From positions 62,001 through 126,000 of the forward strand of contig JAQUZB010000003.1 in assembly GCA_028691535.1 (NCBI GenBank): a stretch of 64,000 nt of DNA. Direction: 5' to 3'. This DNA is from Candidatus Altimarinota bacterium (GTDB lineage: Bacteria; Patescibacteriota; Gracilibacteria; BD1-5; UBA6164). Positions 12,933 to 23,241 of this stretch are shown one piece after another. A program made the position numbers and the translations under genes. The notes under the pieces are model-generated. The model made no database searches, was not told where the DNA came from, and was given only the letters and a program-made list of their open reading frames with translations. The stretch's first letter is position 1. Every line of letters begins with the position of its first letter.

Positions 12933-14564
12933 TTATAATCATTGCATAGTAACTGGAGTGAAACTAGCAGTTGTTGTTCAATCTCAAAATTGACCTGAAT
13001 CATTTATTCACCAACACTTAACTTCTCAAGTATTAATTAAGGCACACATATGTCACCATCAAGCTGATAAATAAGTTACATTTGAAATTCATGGAACAAT
13101 TATAGGAGATAATTGATTTGAAGTATTTCAGTTTCATAATTGTCAAAATGAATTTTCTCACCATGTTTTAACTGTTCAATCATTTAATATTACTCCAAAA
13201 AATCCATATCATCAAGTTATTTGTGCTACATTAGTTAATCAAGTAACATCTAATGGTATACTACTATTAGTTGTAGTTCAATTTCACAGTTGTCATGACC
13301 AATTTGCTCACCAACATTTAACTGTTCAAATTCAATCATTTATTATTGCACAGGCAGCCTCATCAGAAATAACATGAATAGCTATAGCATTTGTTAATCA
13401 TGAAACACTAACTGCAGTAAAACTACTAGTTGTAGTTCAATCTCATAATTCTCAGCTCCAGTTAGCTCACCAACATTTAACTGTTCCATCATTTAATAAT
13501 ACACAAGCATTATTATCTCATGCTGATACAGATGAAGCATTTGAAATATTTAATACATTTACAGGAGATGATCTTGAAATATCAAATCAATCTCATATTC
13601 TTCAAGCACTAGTTGCTCACCAACATTTAACTGTTCAATCTGTAATTACTGCACATGAAAAATCTCTTCATACATCTAATACTGATACATTTGTTAATCA
13701 TGTTACAGAAACAGGAGTTGATGAATTAACAGTTGTTCAATTTCATAATTGTCCTCAAGTACCTCTTCACCAACATTTAACTGTTTTATCACTAAGTAAA
13801 GCACAATTTGTAGTATCTCATCAATCTATAAAAGTAGCATTTGTTATTCAAATTACGTCAACAGGCGCTAAACTATTAGTTATAGTTCAATTTCATAGTT
13901 GACCATATCAATTTCTTCAAACACACTTAACTGTTCACGAAGTTCATAATATACAAGTATGGCTTCAAAAACTATCTCATATTTTACTAGCAGTAAAAGT
14001 TAAACTAGTATTTCAACTTCAACTTATATCATAAGGCAATTGACTTCATCAATCAACTACAAATAAATTAGAAGCATTTTTTACTATACTTGGGCTATCT
14101 GTTGAAGTATTATACATATAATAATTTCATTTTACTACTGCTTCATTTCTTTCTTCATTTATTGTTGCTATCTGCAAAAAATTATATGCTCATGTACTTG
14201 TTCATCATTTTGCATATGATAATACATAATCACTCTTTGTTGTTGGATCTTTAAAACTTGTTCCATCTTCTTTTAATTGTGAAAATTTTGGTATTCATTG
14301 GATTGCGTTTGTTGATATATTGTTTATCACTACTGATTTTGATGCTTGATTATCTATAAGTTCTCATCATGTTACTCATTTTATTTGTTCTACTGATACT
14401 TTTTTTAAGATATTACTTATATCACTTTCTCTCTTACTATCTCTTGCTGATGAACTATATCATTGCAAATTTATAAACGCTATTGTTCATAATATTGCTA
14501 ATATTGTGATTACAACAATTAACTCTACTAATGTAAAACCTTTAACTCCTTTTTTGTTTTGCAT
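12933..14564 (-). CDS. Type IV pilin-like protein fused to an RCC1-type beta-propeller
   Basis: 543 residues. The N-terminus is a class III (prepilin) signal: short basic leader, cleavage after Gly9, then FTLVELIVVITILAILG with Glu at +5. Residues about 30-190 are a pilin-like globular part. From about 200 to the end there are about seven repeats of 48-52 residues with the pattern CALxxDGTVKCWGxN..GQLGDGTTxxSxxPVxV, which is the RCC1 repeat of seven-bladed propellers. Nearly all repeat glycines are UGA. The protein would be a surface-exposed, pilus-associated or membrane-anchored propeller used for binding. It stands alone; the pilus ATPase at 29667 is far away. Two Cys per blade suggest inter-strand disulfides. 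Confidence 0.88.
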
Positions 14565-14581
14565 TTTTTTAATTATAAAAA

Positions 14582-14617
14582 ATAAAATCCTTACTATTAT
14601 GATAGTAAGGATTTTAT
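14582..14617. terminator. Terminator hairpin after der
   Basis: A 16-bp perfect stem (14582-14597 / 14602-14617) between der and the pilin-RCC1 gene. Confidence 0.8.
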
Positions 14618-14632
14618 AAATATTACAAGTTA

Positions 14633-16009
14633 TTATTTCTTCATTCACACATTTTTCCCTCTTCATTTATACTCTATAACTATTGGAGTACCAAAAAATC
14701 AAAAATTATCCCTAATTCTATTTTCAAGATATCTTTTATAAGAAAAATGGAATTGTTCCGGGTTATTTACTGTAAGTGCAAATTTAGGTGGATTTACATC
14801 AACTTGACTTCAATAATAAATTTTTGGACTATGAGATTTTCTAGTTCAAGTTGGTGGATGTTTTAATACAACTTGTTCTAAGAAATTATTAATAACTCAA
14901 GTTTTTACTCTTTTAAACCTTTCTAATTTTATATTTTTCGCACTATCAAGTATTTCTTCTAATCTTTTTTCTTTAACAGCTGAAGTAAAAACAACAGATG
15001 CCCAAGGTAAAAATTCAACTTTTGATTTTAGATATTCTATATACCTATTCATAATTGAATCTTTATCAACACCTGGTTTTTCTAAAACCATATCCCATTT
15101 ATTTACAACTATGATAAGTCATTTATTTTCTTCTAAAACTCTTGATATTACAGCTAAATCTTGATGTACAATTCAAGCAAATCAGTCTATAACAACAGCA
15201 ATTACATCTGCTCTAGTTATAGCTCTTTCTGTTCTCATAACTGACCAATCTTCTACATTTCAAATTCATACCTTACTAAGTCTTCTAATTCAAGCAGTAT
15301 CAATTAATACAAAATTTGTATCATCATGTTTAAACTTAGTATCTATTGAATCTCTTGTTGTACCAGCCATATCTTTTACCATAACTCTATTTTCTCAAGT
15401 TATAGCATTTACAAGACTTGATTTACCAACATTTGGTCTACCAATTAATGCAAGTTTTACATAAGAATCATCTACTTCTTCATCTTTATAATTAAGTCAT
15501 TTACTAGTTAAAAATTTAGCAACAAATGATTTAATTTCTCTAATTCATGAATTATGTGAAACTGAAATTGGGAAAAATTCTAGTGCATTAGCAAATCAAG
15601 CAAGAGAATATGCTTCCATTTTTTTAGCATCATTATCAGCTTTATTTGCCGCAATAATAAAATTAGTAATCTTCAATTCTCTAATTATTTTTAAAACTTG
15701 TTCGTCTAATTCAGTGATTCTATCGTATTCTATAAGCCAAATTAATAAATCACTATTTTGAATAGCTTTCTTTGTTCTATCTGAAATATCTTTTGCAATT
15801 TCGTCTGATTTTTCTTTAAGATCAAGTCATCCAGAATCTGATAATATATAAACAAGATCATTATCATTGTCTCTATATTCAAATTCACTTATATCTCTAG
15901 TTGTACCTGATTCATCATGAACTATTGCTATTTTATGACCTGTATAAATATTGAAAAAGCTTGATTTTCATACATTTGGTCTACCTATTATTGTAACATT
16001 TCCTAACAT
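14633..16009 (-). CDS. der: Ribosome biogenesis GTPase Der (EngA)
   Basis: 458 residues with two tandem GTPase domains, the diagnostic feature of Der: G1 motifs GRPNVGKSS occur at residues 8-16 and again near 184, G3 as DSGG and DTAG, G4 as NKAD and NKWD. A KH-like domain ends the protein. Needed for maturation of the 50S ribosomal subunit. Glycines in both nucleotide sites include UGA codons. Single gene, with its own terminator. Confidence 0.97.
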
Positions 16010-16177
16010 TTTTTGATTGATTTTTTATATAATATTTTTACTAGCAAAGTATATTGATATTTTACAAATTACAAGTTTTATTTATATATAACAATATAAA
16101 AGAATATGTCTCTATTTTTTGATTTTATTAAAAATATATGTTATTATTTAATATATAATTAATATAAATTGCGAATT

Positions 16178-16534
16178 ATGGCTACTAGTACAGTGAAAAC
16201 TGACATTACTTGAGAAGAAAAAACAACCTTAGAGTTTCTTAAAAAGAAGAATCTCTTATTAAGCGAACTTTTAAATGAAATAAATGATTATTATAGCATA
16301 TATGACTCAATAAATAATACTAAAAGTTTAGAAGAATTGGAAAAAGTAATTGCAGAAAATAGTAATAATTGAAGTACAGAAAATACTAAAAATAATGTTG
16401 AAATAAAAGAAACAGTAAAAACAGAAACTTCTGAAAAAATGAATTTTAATGATAATAATACAACATATAGTAATAAAGAAAATGGTGATGTAATAGTTGT
16501 ACCAAAAATAAGACTTAATCTAAAAAAAGTTTAA
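16178..16534 (+). CDS. Unrecognised Asn/Glu-rich small protein
   Basis: 118 residues, not recognised. The first 60 residues look helical (TTLEFLKKKNLLLSELLNE), the rest is rich in Asn, Thr, Glu and probably disordered. No signal peptide or membrane segment. Supported as a gene by its clean strand-specific frame, by the terminator directly after its stop, and by sitting in the divergent gap after der. Function unknown. Confidence 0.7.
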
Positions 16535-16559
16535 AAAAACTCCCGAACGGGAGTTTTTT
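16534..16559. terminator. Bidirectional terminator
   Basis: Stem with ACTCCCG / CGGGAGT core and long A/T tails; it lies between the small plus-strand gene and the end of aspS. Confidence 0.85.
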
Positions 16560-16560
16560 C

Positions 16561-18342
16561 TTATTCTAATTCTTCTTTGATTTCAATATGTAATTCATCA
16601 AGTTGTTCTTGGTCAATTATGCTTGGAGCATTCATCATTAAATCTTGAGCTTTTCATGATTTTGGAAAAGCATAAACTTCTCTAATATTTGTTTCATCTT
16701 TTAAGATCATCATAAATCTATCCATACCTATTGCAAATCATCCATGAGGTGGAACTCAGTATTGAAATGCTTCGTACATAGCACCAAATTTATCCATAAC
16801 TTCTTGTTTTTTTCTACCAACCATTTCAAATGCTTTAACAAGAGAATCAACATCATGATTTCTTATAGATCATGAAAGTATTTCAAAACCATTACATGCT
16901 AAGTCATATTGAACTGATTGAATTGATAATAAATCATCATTATTAAATGCTTCAATACCACCTTTTGGCATAGAAAATGGATTGTGGGCAAAATCAATTT
17001 TACCATTTATATCGCTTTCTTCAAACATTGGAAAATCAGTTACCCAACAAAATGAAAGAGTGTTTTTATCTGCTAATTCAAATTTATCTCTTAGAGCAAG
17101 TCTAACAACATTTAATATTTTTACAGCTTTTAAATATTCATCTGCTGAGAAAAAAACTATATCTCAATGTTTTGGTTGTAATCTTGCTTCCATTTCAGAA
17201 ATTTCTTTTTCACCCATAAATTTTAGAATTGGTGATTTTTTTCATCCTTCTTCATTATCATCATAGATAATATAAGCAAGTCATCTTGCTCATGCTTTTT
17301 GAGCAATTTTAGTTAGATCATCAATTTCACTTCTAGACATTGATTTACCTTCTAATTTAATAGATTTTATAACTCAACCACTAGTTGCAACAGATTTAAA
17401 AACTGCAAATTCACTCTCTAAAAAAATATCTGTTAAATCCACAAATTTTAATCCAAATCTTAAATCTGGTTTATCAGTTCCATAGTTTTCCATAGATTCT
17501 TCATAACTCATGCTATAGAATTTATTATCCATAACTGTTTTTGGCGAAAGTGCAGCAACTACATCTTTTATATATCATTCTACAACAGCAAAAATATCTG
17601 CTTGTTCAACAAAACTCATTTCACAATCTATTTGATAAAATTCACATGCATGTCTATCAGCTCTAGGATCTTCATCTCTAAAACAAGGTGCAATTTGAAA
17701 ATATTTATCAATTCAACCAACCATTAAAAGTTGTTTGTATTGTTGTGGTGCTTGAGGAAGAGCATAAAATTTACCTGGATGTAATCTAGAAGGTATGACA
17801 AAATCTCTAGCCCCTTCTGGACTTGACACAGTAAAAATTGGAGTTTGAACATCTAAAAACTCATGAGATGTAAACCAATTTCTAGTATAATTTAAAAAAC
17901 TTGATCTAAACATTACATTATCAAGTGCTTTTCTTCTTCTTAAATCTATATATCTGTGTTTATATCTTATTTCTTCATTTGCTAATTCTCCGTGATCATC
18001 CAATTCAAAAGGTGGAGTTTTTGATTTAGATAATAAAACAGTATTTTTTACAATTATTTCTATATCTCAAGTTGCTAAATTTGGATTACTTTGACCTTCT
18101 GGTCTACTTCTTACAATTCATTCAATTTGAATAACATATTCACTTCTATAATCAGAAGCATTAGCATGAGAAGTTGCATCATCTTCAGGATCAAAAACTA
18201 CTTGTGTTAAACCATATCTATCTCTTAAATCTATAAATATAATTCAACCATGGTCTCTTCTATTACTTACCCAACCAGATAATTTAACTGTTTCTCAAAC
18301 ATTTTTTAAATTTAATTCACTACATTTATGAGTTCTTAACAT
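16561..18342 (-). CDS. aspS: Aspartate--tRNA ligase
   Basis: 593 residues, the normal bacterial-type length. N-terminal anticodon-binding OB fold ([20 protein letters not shown]), class II catalytic core with motif 2 [11 protein letters not shown], a GAD insertion domain in the middle, and motif 3 GMDRFMMIL near the end. Charges tRNA-Asp; gatC further along the window raises the possibility that the enzyme is non-discriminating and also makes Asp-tRNA(Asn), which this sequence alone cannot settle. Regulation: the 210-base leader holds a T-box-like element and a terminator just before the start codon. Confidence 0.97.
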
Positions 18343-18555
18343 AAAAATTTTTATTAAAAAAATAAAAAGTATGAAAATATATCTTGTTAGATTTTTATTT
18401 TCATACTTTCGGTTCAAAATAAATTGAAAGGTGCCACCGAATAGTTGTTCTTGATTTTATGATTTTTACGAAGTATTTCACCTTCGCGAGGGTCTAATAA
18501 GATAAATCCGTTCTTCCTCGAGCTTGCAGTTGTTTTCTGCTCAAATGCTTTTACA
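18343..18555 (-). promoter_or_regulatory. T-box-like leader of aspS
   Basis: Structured leader between the aspS promoter and the start codon. It contains GGTGGCACC (minus strand, 18438-18430), matching the invariant T-box core GGUGGNACC; the variable base is C, which would pair with discriminator G73 of tRNA-Asp. Upstream, CGAGG (18520-18516) and CCTCG (18491-18487) form a stem, and the triplet next to it inside the loop is GAC (18494-18492), an Asp codon in the specifier position. Two more small hairpins lie between. TTCGGT next to the core can pair with ACCGAA at 18413-18408, which touches the terminator base. Stem I is much shorter than in Firmicutes, so the assignment is an inference. Confidence 0.6.
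18366..18409 (-). terminator. Intrinsic terminator within the aspS leader
   Basis: A 13-bp perfect stem (18366-18378 / 18397-18409) followed on the minus strand by a T-rich tail, only about 25 bases before the aspS ATG. A terminator upstream of the gene it precedes is the expected read-out of an attenuation system. Confidence 0.75.
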
Positions 18556-18560
18556 AAAAG

Positions 18561-18588
18561 ATTATATTTTTATTAAAAAAAAATGCAA
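18561..18588 (-). promoter_or_regulatory. Predicted promoter of aspS
   Basis: On the minus strand TTGCAT (18588-18583), a 16-base spacer, and a perfect TATAAT (18566-18561). Transcription would start near 18554 and give the roughly 210-base leader described above. Confidence 0.55.
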
Positions 18589-18632
18589 GAATATTTTAAA
18601 AAATATTTTCACATATTGGCAAGTCTTTTTTT

Positions 18633-18661
18633 TTGAAACATTGCATCTAATATAGTATTAT
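18633..18661 (+). promoter_or_regulatory. Predicted promoter of the PPK2 gene
   Basis: TTGAAA (18633-18638), a 17-base spacer and TATTAT (18656-18661), about 30 bases before the ATG at 18692. Divergent from the aspS promoter. The gap 18343-18691 holds only these two promoters and the aspS leader; no further gene was seen. Confidence 0.5.
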
Positions 18662-18691
18662 ACATATATAATTTAATTTTAATAAAAAGCT

Positions 18692-19852
18692 ATGACAAAT
18701 TTATTTTACGAAATATTTAACAAAAAATTAGAATTAACTCCTGAAGTTATAAAAAAGTTTATTGATGAGGCAGATAAATTATTTAATAAATTTAAAGTTG
18801 ATAATGACGTAGACAACTTAAGAGTGTTAAAAAATAAGATTGAACATTTACTTGAAGATAGAGTAAAAAATCTAACAATAAAAGAAAAGAAAGAATATAG
18901 CGAAATTAATGATTTTTTAAACAAAATTGATGACTATTTAGAAGAATTAGTAAAAGCATCAGAAAAAAAAGAATTAATTGATGTTGTTGCAGAACTTGAA
19001 AAATCATACAAAAAATGTGATGATTTAAAAGAAGAAGATAAACATAAATATAGAAAATATTGTGTTAAAAAAACAACAGTAGAATATGAAAAAGAAATCA
19101 TAGAATTACAAGTTGAATTATTAAAATTACAAAAACATATAAAAGAAACAGGACAAAAATTACTTATAATTTTTGAATGAAGAGATGCTGCTTGAAAATG
19201 AGGTACAATTAAAAGATTTAATGAATATTTAAATCCTAGATGAGCTAGAATTACAGCACTTGAAAAACCAAGCGAAATAGAAAAAACTCAATGGTATTTT
19301 CAAAGATATATAAGTCACTTACCTGCTGGTTGAGAAATGGTATTTTTTGATAGATCTTGGTATAATAGAGCTTGAGTTGAACCAGTTATGGGTTTCGTTT
19401 CAAAATCAAAATATGAACAATTTTTAGAAGATGTTCCTAAATTTGAAAAAATGCTTGCTGAATCTGGTATAAAAATAGTTAAATTCTACTTTTCTGTTTG
19501 AAAAGATGAACAAAAAGCTAGATTTGATTCAAGAGAATATAATCCATTGAAACAATACAAATTATCACCTATTGATCAATTTTCACAACAATTATGGGAA
19601 AAATATTCATTAGCTGAATATCATAATTTTAAAAATACACATCATAAAGATGCTCCTTGGATAATAATAAATAGTGATGATAAGAAAAAAGCTAGAATAA
19701 ATGCAATAAAATATGTATTAAATCAATATGATTATCCAGAAAAAATAGAAGCTAAAAAATTAAAATTAGATAAAAATATAGTTTCAAATTGAAAAGATAA
19801 AGTTAAAAAACTTGAAAGTGAAATAGATATAAATGAAGATTTATTTGAATAA
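18692..19852 (+). CDS. ppk2: Polyphosphate kinase 2 family protein
   Basis: 386 residues. Residues about 160-350 are a PPK2 domain: Walker A EGRDAAGKGGTIKRF (Gly163 onward), the YLNPRGARI region, TQWYFQRYISHLPAGG and the Walker B/lid FFDRSWYNRAGVEPVMG. PPK2 enzymes move phosphate between polyphosphate and nucleotides, so this could regenerate GTP/ATP from polyphosphate, useful in a cell with little energy metabolism. The first ~155 residues are an unusual Lys/Glu-rich, coiled-coil-like extension absent from the short PPK2 class. A single-gene unit with its own promoter and terminator. Confidence 0.9.
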
Positions 19853-19882
19853 AAAAAAGTTGCCTACGGCAACTTTTTTTTT
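19851..19882. terminator. Bidirectional terminator
   Basis: Stem with AGTTGCC / GGCAACT core and eight-base A and T tails; it serves the convergent PPK2 and lexA genes. Confidence 0.88.
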
Positions 19883-19884
19883 GA

Positions 19885-20514
19885 CTAAAAACTGAAAACA
19901 TCAACAACTTTTCAATTTACTATTATATTATCATCTTCTGATAATATAATAGGTTTATGATAAGTATCATTTGATTCTGGTAAAAGATATATCAAATCAG
20001 AATCTCTTTTATATTTTTTTAAAGTAGCAGATCAATTTACTAAAAATAAAAATGCATCTCTATTATTTAAAGTAGTATCATCTTTTTTGATTAAAACATA
20101 ACTACCATTTTCTATGATTTTTCATTTAACTTCATATTTATTCATAGAAGTTCCTTCTACTTTTAATATGAAATAATTACTTTCATCTCATGAAATAATC
20201 TTTTTAGAAATAGGTAAAACTCAATAACCAGCTTCAACAGCATCAACTAAAGGAGTTCAAGCATTTGCATATCATAAAATAGGTATATTCATAGTAGTTT
20301 GGAAACCTATACTATTTCATAGATTTATAGATCTATAACCTCTACCTCTAGTTAAAAATCACTTTTTTTCAAGTGCTTCTAAATATTGAACTACTCATCT
20401 TTTAGATTTTTGATTTAATAAAAGAGTTAACTCTTCTATAGTTGGTGATTTTGCATTTTCTCAAATATACTTTGTAATTATATCAAGTACATATTGTTGT
20501 TTTTCTGTTAGCAT
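19885..20514 (-). CDS. lexA: LexA-like repressor (S24 peptidase)
   Basis: 209 residues, the typical LexA size. N-terminal winged helix (LTEKQQYVLDIITKYI, SPTIEELTLLL) and C-terminal S24 self-cleaving domain. The cleavage bond is Ala85-Gly86 in GYANAGTP, the nucleophile Ser123 in VEGTSM and the base Lys166 in ATLKKYKRD, so all catalytic parts are present. Represses DNA-damage genes and is inactivated through RecA-stimulated autocleavage. Probably autoregulated: a perfect palindrome sits 22-38 bases upstream of the start. Confidence 0.92.
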
Positions 20515-20535
20515 ATCTTTTAATAAAAATATAAA

Positions 20536-20552
20536 TATATACTGAGTATATA
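20536..20552. promoter_or_regulatory. Candidate LexA operator
   Basis: TATATACT-G-AGTATATA, a perfect 8+8 palindrome around one central base, placed just before lexA. The binding specificity is inferred from position only; no second copy was noticed in the window. Confidence 0.45.
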
Positions 20553-20588
20553 CATAATTAACATTGTGTCAAATAATTTTTAAAACAA

Positions 20589-20615
20589 AAAAACTAAGCC
20601 TTCGGCTTAGTTTTT
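20589..20615. terminator. Terminator hairpin
   Basis: Stem with CTAAGCC / GGCTTAG core; the stop codon of the following minus-strand membrane protein gene lies in its left arm. Confidence 0.8.
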
Positions 20616-20992
20616 ATTACATTATTCTCCAATATTTCTCATATATGAATTTTTACTTCTTTTTTAAAAACCTCATCTTCATTTCTTATTATATCTTTAA
20701 CATGAGTTTTTATATCATAAATCTTATGTTTAATAATTTTTTTACTATGTAAATTCATAAATAAATAAACAATAGATTTTCTCATCTTTATAACATGCCT
20801 TATCTTATTTGGAGAAACAACCAATAATGTTCCAACAACTAAAATAAAAATTCATATAAGAAGTGATCAAGGGAAAAGAGGTAAAATTATAGGAATACTA
20901 GAAATAAGAATAAAAAAAACACCAAAAAATAACCTAATTATAAAAGGTAATTTTTGAGTAAATCTAAGTGATCTTAAAATTTTATACTCCAT
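20594..20992 (-). CDS. Small two-helix membrane protein
   Basis: 132 residues with two adjacent membrane segments (residues about 20-40 and 45-62) joined by LPLFPGSLLIG, then a basic 70-residue cytoplasmic tail (HVIKMRKSIVYLF, HSKKIIKHK). The Pro-Gly turn between helices recalls the PGPGW family of putative transmembrane proteins, but the match is weak. The stop codon lies inside a terminator hairpin, so the tail end is encoded by hairpin sequence. Function unknown. Confidence 0.7.
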
Positions 20993-21145
20993 ATATTAGC
21001 TTAAAGTAAGTGAAAAAATTATTGTATATAATAATTGAATATTTATAAAAAACAAGTTAAAAGAAATTATTTAATTATGATTTGATTTATAAACATTAAT
21101 TGATAATATTCTGCAATATTTTATTTAATTAATATTTTTTCTAAG

Positions 21146-22042
21146 ATGAAAATATGGATTTTGGATAATGATAGAAATAGAAATTCTAATTGAGCAAAAA
21201 GATTAATTCAAGAAGCAGAATCAAGAAAATTAAATTTAGAATACATAGCAATCGAAGATATAGAGTTAATTATTGATTGATCGCTTGAAGAAAAATTATT
21301 TATTAAAAATATACCTGCAAAATTACCAGATATTGTAATTCCTAGAATGGATGCTTCATATCAAATAAAATCAATAATAGATTTTTTAGAAAATGCGTGA
21401 GTTAATATAATTAATTCAAATAATGCTAGATTACTTGCTAATGATAAATTTTTATCTTTACAAAAATTAGCTATAAATAGATTACCAGTACCAAAAACTA
21501 TACTTTTAAAAGGTATGCCAAATATAGATTTTATAGAAAAACAACTAAATTATCCAATTATTCTAAAAAAACTTGATTGACATGCTGGGAAATGAATAAT
21601 AAAAGTAAAAGATAGTTGAGAACTTGAAGATATACTTGAAATGCTTGAAGAAAGCTTAGTTAAACTAAACAAAGTTCTTTTACTTCAAGAATATATTTGA
21701 GAAAAAGCAGGACAAGATTTAAGAATATTTTTAGTAGGTTGAAGAGTTATTGCTTCAATGCTTAGAAAATGAAAAGATTGAGATTTTAAAGCAAATTTTT
21801 CATGATGATGAAGTGTTTATAATCATGAAGTGAATGAAAAAGAAGAGATATTAGCTATAGAAGCCACAAATTTAATATGACTTGATATTTGTTGAGTTGA
21901 TTTACTTTTTGATAAAGATAATTGATATAGAATTTGTGAAGTAAATGCATCTCCAGGTTTCAAATGACTTGAGGAAGCAACTGGTATAAATATAGCTGGA
22001 GAAATACTAAATTATATAGAAAACAGATACTTTATTAAATAA
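21146..22042 (+). CDS. RimK-type ATP-grasp ligase
   Basis: 298 residues. ATP-grasp fold: the loop KKLDGHAGKGIIKVKD binds ATP, LLLQEYIGEKAGQDLRIFLVGG is the central strand, and ICEVNASPGFKGLEEATG holds the Mg2+-binding Glu-x-Asn and the C-terminal signature of the RimK/LysX branch. Enzymes of this branch join an amino acid (usually Glu) to a carboxylate of a protein or small molecule with ATP. The acceptor is unknown. It is followed after 10 bp by the PhnA-domain gene and shares its terminator. Confidence 0.87.
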
Positions 22043-22052
22043 TTATAAAAAT

Positions 22053-22334
22053 ATGGGAAAAGATTATAACGATGTAGATTGGGATAACTGGTCTTATGAC
22101 GACAATAATAATTGAACTACTGATGATTCTGAAGAAGAAATAGTAGTAAAAGATGCTCACTGAAATATATTAAAAGCTTGAGATAGTGTTATGGCTATAA
22201 AAGATTTGCCAGTAAAATGAGGTCAAAATATAAAAAGATGAGATAAATTTACAAAAATTAAATTAACTGATGATCCTGATTTAATAGAATCAGGAAATAT
22301 GGTTTTAAGAACTGAATTTTTTAAAAAAGCATAA
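22053..22334 (+). CDS. PhnA (YjdM) domain protein without zinc ribbon
   Basis: 93 residues. The second half, VVKDAHGNILKAGDSVMAIKDLPVKGG to the end, matches the SH3-like C-terminal domain of PhnA/YjdM. The usual N-terminal zinc ribbon is replaced by an acidic Asp/Asn-rich stretch. Despite the name, PhnA-domain proteins have no shown role in phosphonate use. Second gene of a two-gene unit with the RimK-type ligase. Confidence 0.75.
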
Positions 22335-22365
22335 AAAAACTCCAAATTAATTTGGAGTTTTTTTT
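22333..22365. terminator. Bidirectional terminator
   Basis: Stem ACTCCAAA / TTTGGAGT with A/T tails between convergent transcription units. Confidence 0.85.
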
Positions 22366-23239
22366 ACCAATCTTTTTTATTATCTTGATTCAATAAACTA
22401 TTATTAAAAAAACTATCAAAAATATCTCAATTTCAGTCACCTTGGTAAACCTTATTAAATCCTTCACTATTATAATCTTGTTCTTTTTTTAATGCTTCTT
22501 TATAATCAGAAATTGCTTTTAGTTGCTCAGCAGATAAAGCTTCTGCAGAATCTCAAGATTTAGAATTATTTCATGCATTTTCACTAGATGCATTTTGAGT
22601 TCAAGATCAAGAACTACTTTGACTTCCTGATCAAGTAGAAGAACTATCTTGTCATGAAGTTTCATTATTTTGAGATCATAAACCAGTAGAATTATTTTGA
22701 GTTCAAGATCAAGAGTTATTTTCACTACCAGATCAAGTATTATCCTGACTTCAAGAAGAAGATTTTTCATCAGATTTATCTTCTTTTTTTTCTTGTTCTT
22801 TAAGCTTATTTAAGACAAATTCTAAGTTTGCTCTTGTTTCTATATCATCTTTTATATTTAAAGCAGAGCTGTAATAATTAACTGAATTTTCATAAAACTT
22901 TTTTTGATTTTCTCATTCTAATTTTTCTCAAATCCTATAATAAGAATTTCATAAATTATGATTTGCATTAAACAATAAATCTGCCTCTTTTGTATCTAAA
23001 ATTGATTCATAATTATTTATTGCTCAAGAAAAATCCTTATTTACATAAGAAATATTTCACTCATTGTATTTTCAAAAATCATCATTTGCAAGAGAAAAAT
23101 ACTTTAATGCAGTATTTAAATCATTTTGCATAAAATATTTCTCTCAAGTTTTGTTGTAATAATATGACTTAAGTGAGGGAAAATTTATTCAAAATAATAA
23201 TAAAATAAATGTAGAAATTATAATTATTTTTTTTAACAT
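22364..23239 (-). CDS. TPR protein, BatC/BatE-like
   Basis: 291 residues, last gene of the MoxR/VWA operon. A membrane segment (residues about 3-20) is followed by three or so TPR-like helical pairs (KYFMQNDLNTALKYFSLAND, NANHNLGNSYYRIGEKLEGE). Then comes a 100-residue low-complexity linker of Gly, Ser, Gln, Asn and Thr in repeated GSGSQN/GSGTQN patterns, and a short C-terminal end. TPR proteins at this operon position (BatC/BatE in Bat operons) are thought to scaffold the VWA proteins. The gene starts 2 bp after the upstream stop. Most linker glycines are UGA. Confidence 0.8.
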
Positions 23240-23241
23240 TT

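Noticed and set aside
12950-13990. Regular 150-bp spaced repeats as a possible CRISPR or satellite
   Set aside because: The repeats are in frame and code RCC1 blades; identity is at protein level, with no conserved short repeat and spacer structure.
18421-18545. Structured region as RNase P RNA, SRP RNA, 6S RNA or tmRNA
   Set aside because: Too short for RNase P or tmRNA, no SRP GGAAG...GCAG loop or tmRNA tag frame seen, and it leads straight into aspS; a T-box-like leader explains it better.
22519-22770. Minus-strand open frame with leucine/valine repeats
   Set aside because: It is a shifted frame of the Gly/Ser/Gln linker in the TPR protein at 22364.
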